Shown here: positions 7,404-12,873 of the stretch, in pieces
How the letters are laid out: each line of letters opens with the position of its first letter
How positions within the stretch are numbered: the first letter of the stretch is position 1
Assembly (NCBI GenBank): GCA_900768845.1
Contig: CAAGEK010000026.1
Coordinates: 1-13,046 of the forward strand
Length of the DNA stretch: 13,046 bases
Source: Alphaproteobacteria bacterium
Lineage (GTDB): Bacteria > Pseudomonadota > Alphaproteobacteria > CAAGCB01 > CAG-977
Reading direction: 5' to 3'
The notes under the pieces: model-generated
Told to the model about the DNA's origin: nothing
Seen by the model: only the letters and a program-made list of their open reading frames with translations
The model's database searches: none
Made by a program: the position numbers and the translations under genes

Positions 7404-8063
7404 TCATACCTCGCCAAACAACTGCCGGCGCAAAGAATAGACCTTTTCAACCGTCGCCGTATGCTCGGGATGTCCCGCGTCTAAATAAGCTTTTTCCGCC
7501 ATCAACCGCGCAATATCCCCTTTCAAATCATCCGCACTCACCGTTTTTGTTTTCGCCGAAAAAACAGGCGTTTCCGACGGCATGACGCGGACAACCAAAT
7601 CCATGAATTTGATGAATGTAGGTTCGTTCATCAATTTTGTACCGGAAAAAAATTTCCTGAACTCTCCGTTCGGAACTCCGTCCGCTTTTTCGATGAATTT
7701 TGAAATCGCATTCATTCGTCCGTCATACTGATCGCCGAACATTCCTTTGATTTCTGCGGCGCATTTTTCATCATACGCTTTGATTTCCGCAATACGCGCC
7801 TTGCCTTGTTCATTAACCGCGCCGAGCATTCCCGCACGCAATTTTGACGCCGCCTCTTTATCCAACCCCGCTTCTTTGGCATATTTGATAAAATCGGCGT
7901 CAAAGCTGTCCGACAACCCCTTGTCGATACCGTCGACCGGCGCAAACGCATAATCCGCATCCGCCGTACCGGGATCAATTGCGGACGGCTTGACCGTCGC
8001 CGGATCATCAGGTGCTTCCGTACTTTGACTTTCGGGATCAACCATCGTTTCTTCACTCATCAT
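7404..8063 (-). CDS. Capsid scaffolding-like protein
   Basis: A 219-residue acidic protein. The N-terminal ~45 residues are low-complexity and rich in Pro, Asp, Glu, Ser and Ala; the middle (about 55-125) contains helical sequence such as FIKYAKEAGLDKEAASKL; the C-terminus ends with a basic helical tail (VEKVYSLRRQLFGEV). An acidic flexible N-terminus with a helical, basic C-terminus just upstream of the capsid gene is typical of scaffolding proteins (T7 gp9 position, BPP-1 Bbp18 position). The gene overlaps the Bbp19-like gene by 11 nt. Two adjacent ATGs are possible, 8063 and 8060; GGGGA lies 2 nt from the first and 5 nt from the second, so 8060 may be the real start. Confidence 0.75.
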   Translation of the reverse strand: MMSEETMVDPESQSTEAPDDPATVKPSAIDPGTADADYAFAPVDGIDKGLSDSFDADFIKYAKEAGLDKEAASKLRAGMLGAVNEQGKARIAEIKAYDEKCAAEIKGMFGDQYDGRMNAISKFIEKADGVPNGEFRKFFSGTKLMNEPTFIKFMDLVVRVMPSETPVFSAKTKTVSADDLKGDIARLMAEKAYLDAGHPEHTATVEKVYSLRRQLFGEV

Positions 8064-8316
8064 CTTCCCCTTGTTCCAGTTTTTTCAAAACTTTAACAAT
8101 CCGTTTTTCGGACACGTTCGCACGCTTCAAAATATCCGTCATCAAAGCGCGCCGGCCGTCCATGAACGCCGTCATGCACACGTCACGCGGTATTGTCACC
8201 GGTGAAAAATATCCCGATTGCTTTAACAGATCCTCCAAAACAATTTGGCCGTCCTCACTGTTGAAAACGGCCTTGTATGCTCTAATAAGGCGCACGGCCT
8301 TGATTTTATCAAGCAT
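8053..8316 (-). CDS. Bbp19-like small phage protein
   Basis: An 87-residue protein with ATG at 8316, GGGGA 7 nt upstream, overlapping the portal 3' end by 8 nt. The pattern 'YKAVFNSEDGQIVLEDLLKQSGYF' (two parts around residues 14-37) followed by 'D......FMDGRRALMTDILKRAN' (about 45-68) matches the family named after Bordetella phage BPP-1 Bbp19: a conserved small protein between portal and scaffold in many podoviruses and prophages. Its molecular function is not established; location suggests a part in head assembly. Overlaps on both sides imply translational coupling with portal and scaffold. Confidence 0.72.
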   Translation of the reverse strand: MLDKIKAVRLIRAYKAVFNSEDGQIVLEDLLKQSGYFSPVTIPRDVCMTAFMDGRRALMTDILKRANVSEKRIVKVLKKLEQGEDDE

Positions 8317-9919
8317 TCGTCATTCCCCTGTTTTCTTTTGCCCCGTGTTCGACTTCATTGGCCATGCGGCCAAGCTCCAACCCTTGAGCCGCCTGCTGTA
8401 TCTGATTTTGCTCCGCGACGGCTTGCGCCTGATTTTGTATGATGGCTTCGACTTCTTCTTTGGAGCGCGTCAATTTCTCAAGACCGTAGGCTTCCATGAC
8501 CTGACGTTCCGCGTCGTCCCCTTTGATAACGATCGAACCGACCCCTTTGACGGTTTGGGATACCGCCCCCGCCGATTGAACCGCCATCAGTATCGAATTC
8601 GCCTTTTCCTGTTTTTGCGCGATCGCCATCGGGGAAACGTATTCGATTTTAAGCATCGGCAATACTTGACCCTCGGGAATCCGAATCACCCCGTGTTCGA
8701 CCAGCAATGAAAACACCCGCATGATCATCGGTCCTAAAAGCTCCTGTTCCAAACGCCCCAGAACAGGAGCCATCAAACGCCGTTTTTCTTCCGTCCTCTG
8801 CATGACTTCCGTCGCCGTCATTCTTGCCCCTCCCGTCAATTGGAGGGCGTCGTTATAAAACGCTTCCCGTATTCTCGCCCGCGTGTCTTCCATCATTTTG
8901 TCGTTTATGGGCAAAGCGTGCGCGATAGCCATCGGTTGCGGGATTTCTTCAACATAAACAAATTGACCCGGAAGAACCGAACGGGGCAAAATCGAATTTT
9001 CATCCGTTGAAAAATACGGCGGGTTGTTCGCTTTCGCCGCAGATTCCAACGTGTCTTTCATCATCGTTTGCAACATTTTTATGTCCGGCAGAACCGAAAT
9101 CGCCGGACTGCGCCCGTATGTTTCACTGGAAGACTTTGTCCAACGCACGACCATGACCGGCATTTCTTCAAACATCCCATCCAGTAAAACCAGTTCTTTT
9201 TCCTCAAGGATGTAAACCGAATGAAACGGCTGATTCCCCCCCACAACCGGCTTTGAAGGAACAAACTCGTTATTCGGATAAATCGCGTGAATAACGCTGT
9301 ATTTTTTATCCCACCTTTCGGCGTTATATTCGTCCTTCATTTCTTCGGGCAACGCGTCCAAACCGAACTGGTCGACCAAACGTTTGACGTTTGCGCTGTA
9401 ACGGCGGAAAACCGTGTCGACTTCGCCTCTGTCGTCTTCGTCGATATAGATTTCATTCAAGAAAATGCTTCGGAAATCCAAACATTGCTCTTTTTCATTC
9501 CATCCGACATATAACGCGGCCGTTCCCAATACCGCCAAATCCAAATAAACTTCCTGAATATTCGTCGCAAAAGCACATTGCGGCCGGTTGATTTCCTGTA
9601 AAATCACTTCAGACGTTTCGGATAAGAAATCTTCAAAATCCTTACCGTTCGCCTTTCTGTCCCAAAATCTCAAATAAAACCATGGAACGGCGGCGTTCGT
9701 CAGCATACCGTGAACGGCTCCGGCCAACAATTCCGCCGAATTTGTAGCCGTTGAATCAAAAATTTTTTCGACCCGAACGCGGCCGGCCGGTTGCTTCACT
9801 GTAAAATCGGCCTTGCGCGGCAAAACGAACTCCGACACGTCCTGCCACAAATTTTCAAAATTCCGACGCTCGGATTTCAATTGCTCGAACCGGAGCTTTA
9901 TACGCTTGGCTTTTTCCAT
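8309..9919 (-). CDS. Portal protein (T7-type head-to-tail connector)
   Basis: A 536-residue protein. The N-terminal region (RRNFENLWQDVSEFVLPRK near residues 18-36, then IFDSTATNSAELLAGAVHGMLTNAAVPWF near 53-81) is characteristic of the T7 gp8 connector family (Pfam Head-tail_con), and the length equals T7 gp8 (536 aa). A dodecamer would form the DNA channel at the capsid vertex and dock the terminase. The C-terminal ~50 residues are Gln/Ala-rich and helical, as in a portal barrel. The ATG at 9919 overlaps the previous stop (TAATG), and the only purine-rich site, GGAG, is 2 nt from the ATG, so start is probably by termination-reinitiation. Confidence 0.93.
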   Translation of the reverse strand: MEKAKRIKLRFEQLKSERRNFENLWQDVSEFVLPRKADFTVKQPAGRVRVEKIFDSTATNSAELLAGAVHGMLTNAAVPWFYLRFWDRKANGKDFEDFLSETSEVILQEINRPQCAFATNIQEVYLDLAVLGTAALYVGWNEKEQCLDFRSIFLNEIYIDEDDRGEVDTVFRRYSANVKRLVDQFGLDALPEEMKDEYNAERWDKKYSVIHAIYPNNEFVPSKPVVGGNQPFHSVYILEEKELVLLDGMFEEMPVMVVRWTKSSSETYGRSPAISVLPDIKMLQTMMKDTLESAAKANNPPYFSTDENSILPRSVLPGQFVYVEEIPQPMAIAHALPINDKMMEDTRARIREAFYNDALQLTGGARMTATEVMQRTEEKRRLMAPVLGRLEQELLGPMIMRVFSLLVEHGVIRIPEGQVLPMLKIEYVSPMAIAQKQEKANSILMAVQSAGAVSQTVKGVGSIVIKGDDAERQVMEAYGLEKLTRSKEEVEAIIQNQAQAVAEQNQIQQAAQGLELGRMANEVEHGAKENRGMTNA

Positions 9920-10191
9920 TACTCCGCCCCCGTCACAAACATATTTTTTTTCTTTTTTTGCTCATCGACGCCGGCCGTCAAAGATGTATCCGTATTAAAA
10001 AGCCCCAAAAGGGGATTCGCGTCATAATCGCCCTGAAATCCTCTCAGTCCTGTAAAATCGGTTCTGGATTGCCCGTAGCGGCGAATTGTTTCCGCACGGT
10101 TGGCTAAAACGGATTGCTCCGCACTCTGTCTGTTTCCTTCCTGCATGGCCTGATAAATCAGCCAGCGTTCCCCCGTCGATTTTCTTGACAT
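9919..10191 (-). CDS. Small conserved-position phage protein between terminase and portal
   Basis: A 90-residue protein, start chosen at ATG 10191, 4 nt after the terminase stop. AGGAG is present but only 1 nt from the ATG, an unusually short spacing. An upstream ATG at 10245 has no binding site and lies inside terL. It is hydrophilic and helical at first (residues 1-45, rich in Arg, Gln, Ala), then Gly/Asp-rich with a cluster of lysines (EQKKKKNM near 76-83). I do not recognise a family. Its place could suit a small head-completion or packaging accessory protein; it does not look like a helix-turn-helix small terminase. Confidence 0.65.
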   Translation of the reverse strand: MSRKSTGERWLIYQAMQEGNRQSAEQSVLANRAETIRRYGQSRTDFTGLRGFQGDYDANPLLGLFNTDTSLTAGVDEQKKKKNMFVTGAE

Positions 10192-10195
10192 TCTC

Positions 10196-11563
10196 CTACC
10201 CCGCCCATTCAAAAGGATTGAACGCGTTTTCATTATCCAACGCATCGCACCGGTACAAACGCCGGCGTTGCATCAACGCTTCGTCCCGATCTTCCTTACG
10301 TCCCAAAGCCAGATACCTGAACGCGTCCGCCGCATGGCTCGTCCAATCGTGCAAAGGCCTTTGTTGAAACACGCCGCGCCGTTCGTCCCAAACTTTTTGA
10401 TACAGCCTTAACGCCTCTATCCCGTCGTGGCATTTTTTCGCGTCGAAACGACAGATTGGCAACAACAAACGCACGGCATTGATTCCGTCTTCAACGCTCA
10501 GCCTTTGCAAAACCTTTCCTCTGACGCCCAAACCGGCCAAAGATTCCAGCCTTGTCTTTCCCGTGGACAGTTCGGTCACGCGGATGTCATGCGGGAAAAT
10601 GTTTTTGTTTGTGTAGGTATAGGGCTTTTCTTTCAAAACCCTGACATAGTGGTCAAGGCCTGCGCCCGACGCTTCGTAATAATCGATGATCCGGCATTCA
10701 ACGCCGTTGTTTTGAAAAAACCAAATCGCCGTCGAATCGTCAACGCCCAAATCCCACGCCGTATAAACCGGACGCGAAGGGTCGTGAGGAACGTCGCCGA
10801 TACGCCCTTCTTCCTCAAGCGACGTTATGTATTTTCCATAATAGGCTCCCTTTACGGCCGCGTCGAAAGAACAGTAAAATTCCTGTTCAATCATATCATC
10901 ATCCATTCCCGCCGCACGTTCGGCTTCAATAACTTCTTTCGTCACCGGGGGGACTTCGCCGACAATGCGGGAAATCCGCTCCGTTTCGCCCGCCGTCAGC
11001 TTTTGCGCAAACCATCCGTCGGCATTTTTAGCCGCATCAAACAAACGCGCTCCGTGGTTCCGTCCGCGGGGGGTGTAAATGAACAACGCCCATCCTCCGT
11101 TTTCCGCCAAAATCGGACGGATGAAATCCCACGCCGCGGGATTGGCGATCGAATATTCGGAAAATACGACCCCGACGGGATTCGCTCCGACCAGAGAATT
11201 GTAATTGTCCGAACCGACACATTGCCAAATCGAACCGTTGATCGTTTCGATTTTCATTTCCTGTTCGTTCTTTTTTTTGACGAACGCTTTCGGGAAAGCT
11301 TGATCTATGATGCGCCGGCCGTATTTGTCGATCCCGTCCCAAATGACTTTTTTGGCTTGCGCTTGCGTCGGCAACATATGCCAATACACGCCGGCGCGTT
11401 TTGACGCGGCGACCGCCGCCCAATTGATCGACAAACTGTCTTTTCCCGCACGCCTGTGCCATATGGCGACGGCGCGTTTGCCGCCCTTTTCCATATACTC
11501 CCACAATTTCAGCTGATAAGCCCTGGGCTTCCAAAGGTTCGGAAGGGAAAATACGGCGGACAT
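10196..11563 (-). CDS. terL: Terminase large subunit (TerL)
   Basis: A 455-residue DNA-packaging motor with ATG at 11563 and GGAGG 7 nt upstream. ATPase motifs are visible: Walker-A-like WHRRAGKDS at residues 35-43, a hydrophobic strand ending in acidic residues GVVFSEYS at 131-138 (Walker B/catalytic Glu), and TPRGRNHG at 164-171, the usual coupling motif (TP.G..N). The C-terminal RNase-H-like nuclease is marked by WDLGVDDSTA at 270-279 (first catalytic Asp), an Asp near 326 in PHDIRV and the final HAADAFRYLAL with Asp near 413. Both domains are complete. No small terminase gene is visible next to it; it may lie beyond the right edge. Its leader holds a repeat-associated promoter and two hairpins. 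Confidence 0.95.
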   Translation of the reverse strand: MSAVFSLPNLWKPRAYQLKLWEYMEKGGKRAVAIWHRRAGKDSLSINWAAVAASKRAGVYWHMLPTQAQAKKVIWDGIDKYGRRIIDQAFPKAFVKKKNEQEMKIETINGSIWQCVGSDNYNSLVGANPVGVVFSEYSIANPAAWDFIRPILAENGGWALFIYTPRGRNHGARLFDAAKNADGWFAQKLTAGETERISRIVGEVPPVTKEVIEAERAAGMDDDMIEQEFYCSFDAAVKGAYYGKYITSLEEEGRIGDVPHDPSRPVYTAWDLGVDDSTAIWFFQNNGVECRIIDYYEASGAGLDHYVRVLKEKPYTYTNKNIFPHDIRVTELSTGKTRLESLAGLGVRGKVLQRLSVEDGINAVRLLLPICRFDAKKCHDGIEALRLYQKVWDERRGVFQQRPLHDWTSHAADAFRYLALGRKEDRDEALMQRRRLYRCDALDNENAFNPFEWAG

Positions 11564-11574
11564 GAAAAGCCTCC

Positions 11575-11616
11575 GGAAAAAGCAAAGCGGGGAAAGAATG
11601 AAAATTCTTTCCCCGC
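11575..11616 (-). terminator. Perfect 13-bp stem-loop in the terL leader, terminator or stabiliser
   Basis: GCGGGGAAAGAAT (11587-11599) pairs perfectly with ATTCTTTCCCCGC (11604-11616) around a 4-nt loop. On the minus strand it is followed by TTTGCTTTTT, then the GGAGG of terL. The interrupted T run makes it a moderate terminator. It could equally be an mRNA-stabilising or RNase III-processed hairpin as used in T7-like phages. Confidence 0.6.
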
Positions 11617-11632
11617 AACGACGACGGCAAAC

Positions 11633-11661
11633 AAAAAAAAGCCCCCGAAAACGGAGGCTTT
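11633..11661 (-). terminator. Intrinsic terminator upstream of terL
   Basis: On the minus strand AAAGCCTCCG pairs with CGGGGGCTTT (10 bp, one G-U, loop TTTT) and is followed by eight T. It lies between the NYN gene and terL and would stop transcripts coming from the accessory region or from the promoter-like repeat. Confidence 0.85.
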
Positions 11662-11664
11662 CCC

Positions 11665-11760
11665 TTACACTGAAACCAAAGCTTGACGCTGTAATTCCAG
11701 CTTGAACTTATCGTAACAAAAAAACGTCGCTCCGGTCAAGCGCAAAAACTCAGAGTTCAT
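11665..11760 (-). CDS. Possible 31-residue small protein overlapping the NYN stop
   Basis: An ATG at 11760 overlaps the 3' end of the NYN gene and opens a 31-codon frame beginning MNSEFLRLTGATFFCYDK. The same segment of DNA is the direct repeat copy A, and in copy B the matching frame also reads FLRLT..TFF, so the shared peptide may merely reflect the DNA repeat. There is no well-spaced ribosome binding site, though overlap with the NYN gene could give coupling. Low confidence. Confidence 0.2.
   Translation of the reverse strand: MNSEFLRLTGATFFCYDKFKLELQRQALVSV
11710..11739 (-). promoter_or_regulatory. Predicted promoter for the virion operon
   Basis: On the minus strand TTGACC (11739-11734), an 18-nt spacer and TACGAT (11715-11710). 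The -35 part lies in direct-repeat copy A and the -10 at its edge. Start would be near 11703, ahead of two hairpins and terL. It is the only promoter-like site seen between the NYN gene and the terminase. Confidence 0.4.
11715..11749 (-). repeat. Direct repeat copy A, promoter-like, after the NYN gene
   Basis: Copy A is 35 bp and matches copy B (12590-12626). Shared elements on the minus strand are a T run, then GCGCTTGACC, five variable bases, then GACG with a T run and GTT. The match is 10 identical bases in the core plus near-identical flanks. It starts right at the NYN stop codon. It may be a phage promoter, an insertion footprint, or both. Confidence 0.6.
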
Positions 11761-12475
11761 CCGCCATCCGTTTTTTATCCTTTCTGACCGACGGACGAAA
11801 CAACGAGGAATACACCCCGTCGACATGTTCGTTTAAATCCTGTTGTATATGCCCCCACATAGGATCGAGGATAAAATCAATCCCTTCCCTTCTCGCCATT
11901 TTCGCGGCCGGTACGAAATCCCCGTCTCCGGCGACCAACACTATTGTCGACACCTGTTTTTTCAAAGTCATCGTCGCTATGTCAATTCCGATTTTTAAAT
12001 CAACCTGTTTTTGCCTGATATTTAAAACCAAATCCTCTTGCGGATCTAAATCGGAAATTTGGATTTCCCCTTTTAATAATTTTGTCATTTTTGACGGAGA
12101 CACAATCCACGGATTATTTTTATCGCGGCTTAAAACCCCCAAACGCAAAGCCATTTTTCGCGTCCGTTTCAGCTCTTCAAATAAATTATTTTTAAATACA
12201 TACTGCTGACTGTCTTTAAATTTGACAAATTTATTTGTCATTACATTATGAATACCGTCGGAGATAGGCGGACAGTCATAATAAAAAACTCTGTATATGT
12301 TTTGATTTAGCTTTTTAGCATGTTCAGAACAAAGTATCTTAAGCATTTTCAAAACATAGGACACATTGAATTCTTGCTCGTTTTTTTTCAATGCGCGCAA
12401 CCGTTTCAGGAAATATCCCCCGTCTATCAGAATCGCGACTTTTCCTTCGGTATTGTAACAACAATTTTCATCCAT
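11750..12475 (-). CDS. NYN domain protein (LabA-like, PIN-fold predicted ribonuclease)
   Basis: A 241-residue protein with ATG at 12475 and GGAG 7 nt upstream. Acidic motifs of the NYN/LabA (DUF88) family are in order: VAILIDGGYF at 13-22 with Asp18; YYDCPP at 65-70; KQVDLKIGIDIATM near 156-169 with Asp159 and Asp165; and IVLVAGDGDFVPAAK at 178-192 with Asp184 and Asp186. These would form the PIN-like metal site, so it is probably an RNase or RNA-binding protein, with an intact active site. The C-terminus is basic. It is more AT-rich than the virion genes, has its own promoter, and is flanked by a direct repeat: signs of a moron (added cargo gene). The substrate is unknown; roles in host RNA turnover or defence are possible. 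Confidence 0.85.
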   Translation of the reverse strand: MDENCCYNTEGKVAILIDGGYFLKRLRALKKNEQEFNVSYVLKMLKILCSEHAKKLNQNIYRVFYYDCPPISDGIHNVMTNKFVKFKDSQQYVFKNNLFEELKRTRKMALRLGVLSRDKNNPWIVSPSKMTKLLKGEIQISDLDPQEDLVLNIRQKQVDLKIGIDIATMTLKKQVSTIVLVAGDGDFVPAAKMARREGIDFILDPMWGHIQQDLNEHVDGVYSSLFRPSVRKDKKRMADEL

Positions 12476-12488
12476 TTCGTTTCTCCAT

Positions 12489-12546
12489 AAAAAAAAACCC
12501 TTGGATCTGCGGGTACGCTATAAATTAATACCTACGACACCAAGGG
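12489..12546 (-). terminator. Intrinsic terminator inside the NYN gene leader
   Basis: On the minus strand CCCTTGG (12546-12540) pairs perfectly with CCAAGGG (12504-12498) and is followed by nine T. The 35-nt interior can fold further (GGTA with TACC). The T run ends 2 nt before the GGAG of the NYN gene, downstream of that gene's promoter, so it acts as an attenuator: default transcripts would be about 65 nt. Confidence 0.72.
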
Positions 12547-12556
12547 CGTGATTAAT
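12489..12556 (-). ncRNA. Predicted short leader RNA ahead of the NYN gene
   Basis: The promoter at 12563-12591 would start transcription near 12556, and the terminator at 12498-12546 would end it near 12490, giving an RNA of about 65 nt. It may be only an attenuated leader, a ligand- or protein-controlled switch, or a functional small RNA paired with the NYN protein. I recognise no riboswitch family. Confidence 0.35.
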
Positions 12557-12562
12557 GTGTTT

Positions 12563-12591
12563 ACTATAGTAATTTTCCTAAAAATGATCAA
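12563..12591 (-). promoter_or_regulatory. Predicted sigma70-type promoter of the NYN gene
   Basis: On the minus strand TTGATC (12591-12586), an exact 17-nt spacer and TATAGT (12568-12563), each 4-5 of 6 to consensus. It begins at the edge of direct-repeat copy B. Confidence 0.6.
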
Positions 12592-12626
12592 CAAAAAAAA
12601 CGTCACACAGGTCAAGCGCAAAAAAC
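12590..12626 (-). repeat. Direct repeat copy B, upstream of the NYN gene
   Basis: Second copy of the repeat at 11715-11749: same T run, GCGCTTGACC core and GACG plus T run, with slightly longer T runs and five changed bases in the middle. Its first T run is also the tail of the terminator at 12620-12654. No good -10 follows its TTGACC, unlike copy A. Confidence 0.6.
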
Positions 12627-12654
12627 GAACCCGCCGACTGACCTCGGCGGGTTC
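12620..12654 (-). terminator. Intrinsic terminator of the predicted antisense RNA
   Basis: On the minus strand GAACCCGCCGA pairs perfectly with TCGGCGGGTTC (11 bp, loop GGTCAG), followed by G and six T. There is no T run on the plus strand. It ends transcripts coming from the right, about 70 nt after the promoter at 12695-12724. Confidence 0.85.
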
Positions 12655-12683
12655 TGAAAGGAGGTGATACTGTGATACCTGCT
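12654..12683 (+). repeat. Imperfect repeat, copy 1 of the peptide's translation-start region
   Basis: Copy 1 holds CTGAAAGG (12654-12661), AGGTGA (12662-12667) and TGATACCTGCT (12673-12683). Copy 2 at 12765-12798 holds the same blocks in the same order with small insertions. Copy 1 is the template of the antisense RNA; copy 2 is in the peptide mRNA. Confidence 0.8.
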
Positions 12684-12701
12684 CACCTGAATTTAGTATA
12701 A
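12672..12701 (+). other. Nine-codon reading frame with a near-perfect Shine-Dalgarno, probably decayed copy
   Basis: GTG at 12672 opens VIPAHLNLV and a stop. It is preceded by GAAAGGAGGTGAT (12656-12668), which is complementary to the 3' end of 16S rRNA over 13 nt, with about 6 nt between GGAGG and GTG. No convincing plus promoter precedes it. Since it matches the start of the 25-residue peptide, it is best seen as a truncated duplicate retained for the antisense RNA on the other strand. Confidence 0.3.
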
Positions 12702-12724
12702 TCACGCTTCTTTTCATTTTACAA
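12695..12724 (-). promoter_or_regulatory. Predicted promoter of the antisense RNA
   Basis: On the minus strand TTGTAA (12724-12719), 18-nt spacer, TATACT (12700-12695). It overlaps the -35 region of the divergent peptide promoter, so the two may compete for polymerase. Confidence 0.45.
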
Positions 12725-12736
12725 GCTTATTTTACC

Positions 12737-12745
12737 TGTTATAGT
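12737..12745 (+). promoter_or_regulatory. Predicted extended -10 promoter of the small hydrophobic peptide
   Basis: TGTTATAGT is an extended -10 (TGn plus TATAGT at 12740-12745). The -35 region (TTTTAC, 12717-12722, 17 nt away) is poor. Start would be near 12752, giving a leader of about 35 nt. Confidence 0.4.
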
Positions 12746-12764
12746 CCTTTTGTCGCTCTTGCGG

Positions 12765-12798
12765 CTGAAAGGCAGGTGAAAACAGAATGATACCTGCT
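12765..12798 (+). repeat. Imperfect repeat, copy 2, at the peptide's ribosome binding site
   Basis: It contains CTGAAAGG (12765-12772), AGGTGA (12774-12779) and TGATACCTGCT (12788-12798). Inside it GCAGGT (12772-12777) can pair with ACCTGC (12792-12797) around a 14-nt loop holding the ATG, hiding the ribosome binding site in a hairpin. Confidence 0.8.
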
Positions 12799-12864
12799 TA
12801 TTTAAAAGCGATTGCTTATGCATTATTGAGTATAGCAATTTTGCTTGAACTGTTAAAGCGGTAA
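12787..12864 (+). CDS. 25-residue hydrophobic peptide, type I toxin-like
   Basis: ATG at 12787 has GGCAGGTG about 8 nt upstream. The peptide starts MIPAYLKAIAYALL and ends with LLELLKR: one continuous hydrophobic helix from about residue 5 to 23 with a basic end, enough to span a membrane. Length and composition are those of single-span type I toxins (TisB 29, ShoB 26, DinQ 27 residues), which depolarise the inner membrane; this is resemblance in kind, not proven homology. The mRNA shows matching features: a hairpin covering the ribosome binding site, a 13-bp long-range stem joining codons 6-10 (12804-12816) with the stop region (12860-12872), a terminator 10 nt after the stop, and a neighbouring antisense RNA. 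It is too short for routine gene calling and runs opposite to the virion genes. Confidence 0.55.
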   Translation: MIPAYLKAIAYALLSIAILLELLKR

Positions 12865-12873
12865 TCGCTTTTG

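Larger units (their letters stand above)
12620..12688 (-). ncRNA. Predicted ~70-nt antisense RNA (type I antitoxin-like)
   Basis: It is bounded by a promoter (TTGTAA, 18 nt, TATACT; start near 12688) and the 11-bp terminator. Its 5' half contains AGCAGGTATCA and TCACCTCCTTTCAG. These are complementary to three blocks of the peptide mRNA at 12765-12798 (TGATACCTGCT, 11 nt; AGGTGA, 6 nt; CTGAAAGG, 8 nt), covering its ribosome binding site and start codon. Pairing would block translation. This is the layout of istR, ohsC, orzO and agrB antitoxin RNAs, encoded beside and divergent from their toxin genes. Confidence 0.5.

Noticed and set aside
8012..8710. 232-codon plus-strand open frame across portal, Bbp19-like and scaffold genes
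   Set aside because: Composition is biased and it crosses three well-supported minus-strand genes; it is a shadow.
10427..11404. 325-codon plus-strand open frame opposite terL
   Set aside because: It is a mirror of the terminase gene, Arg/Phe-rich with no ribosome binding site or recognisable domain. TerL motifs on the minus strand are clear.
11037..11630. 197-codon minus-strand frame overlapping terL in another phase
   Set aside because: It overlaps the terminase ATPase motifs and crosses the leader hairpin; its Arg/Ser-rich product looks out of frame.
12532..12717. 61-codon minus-strand frame
   Set aside because: It has no ribosome binding site, spans the antisense RNA terminator, repeat B and the NYN promoter. 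Its FLRLT..TFF match to repeat copy A is explained by the DNA repeat.
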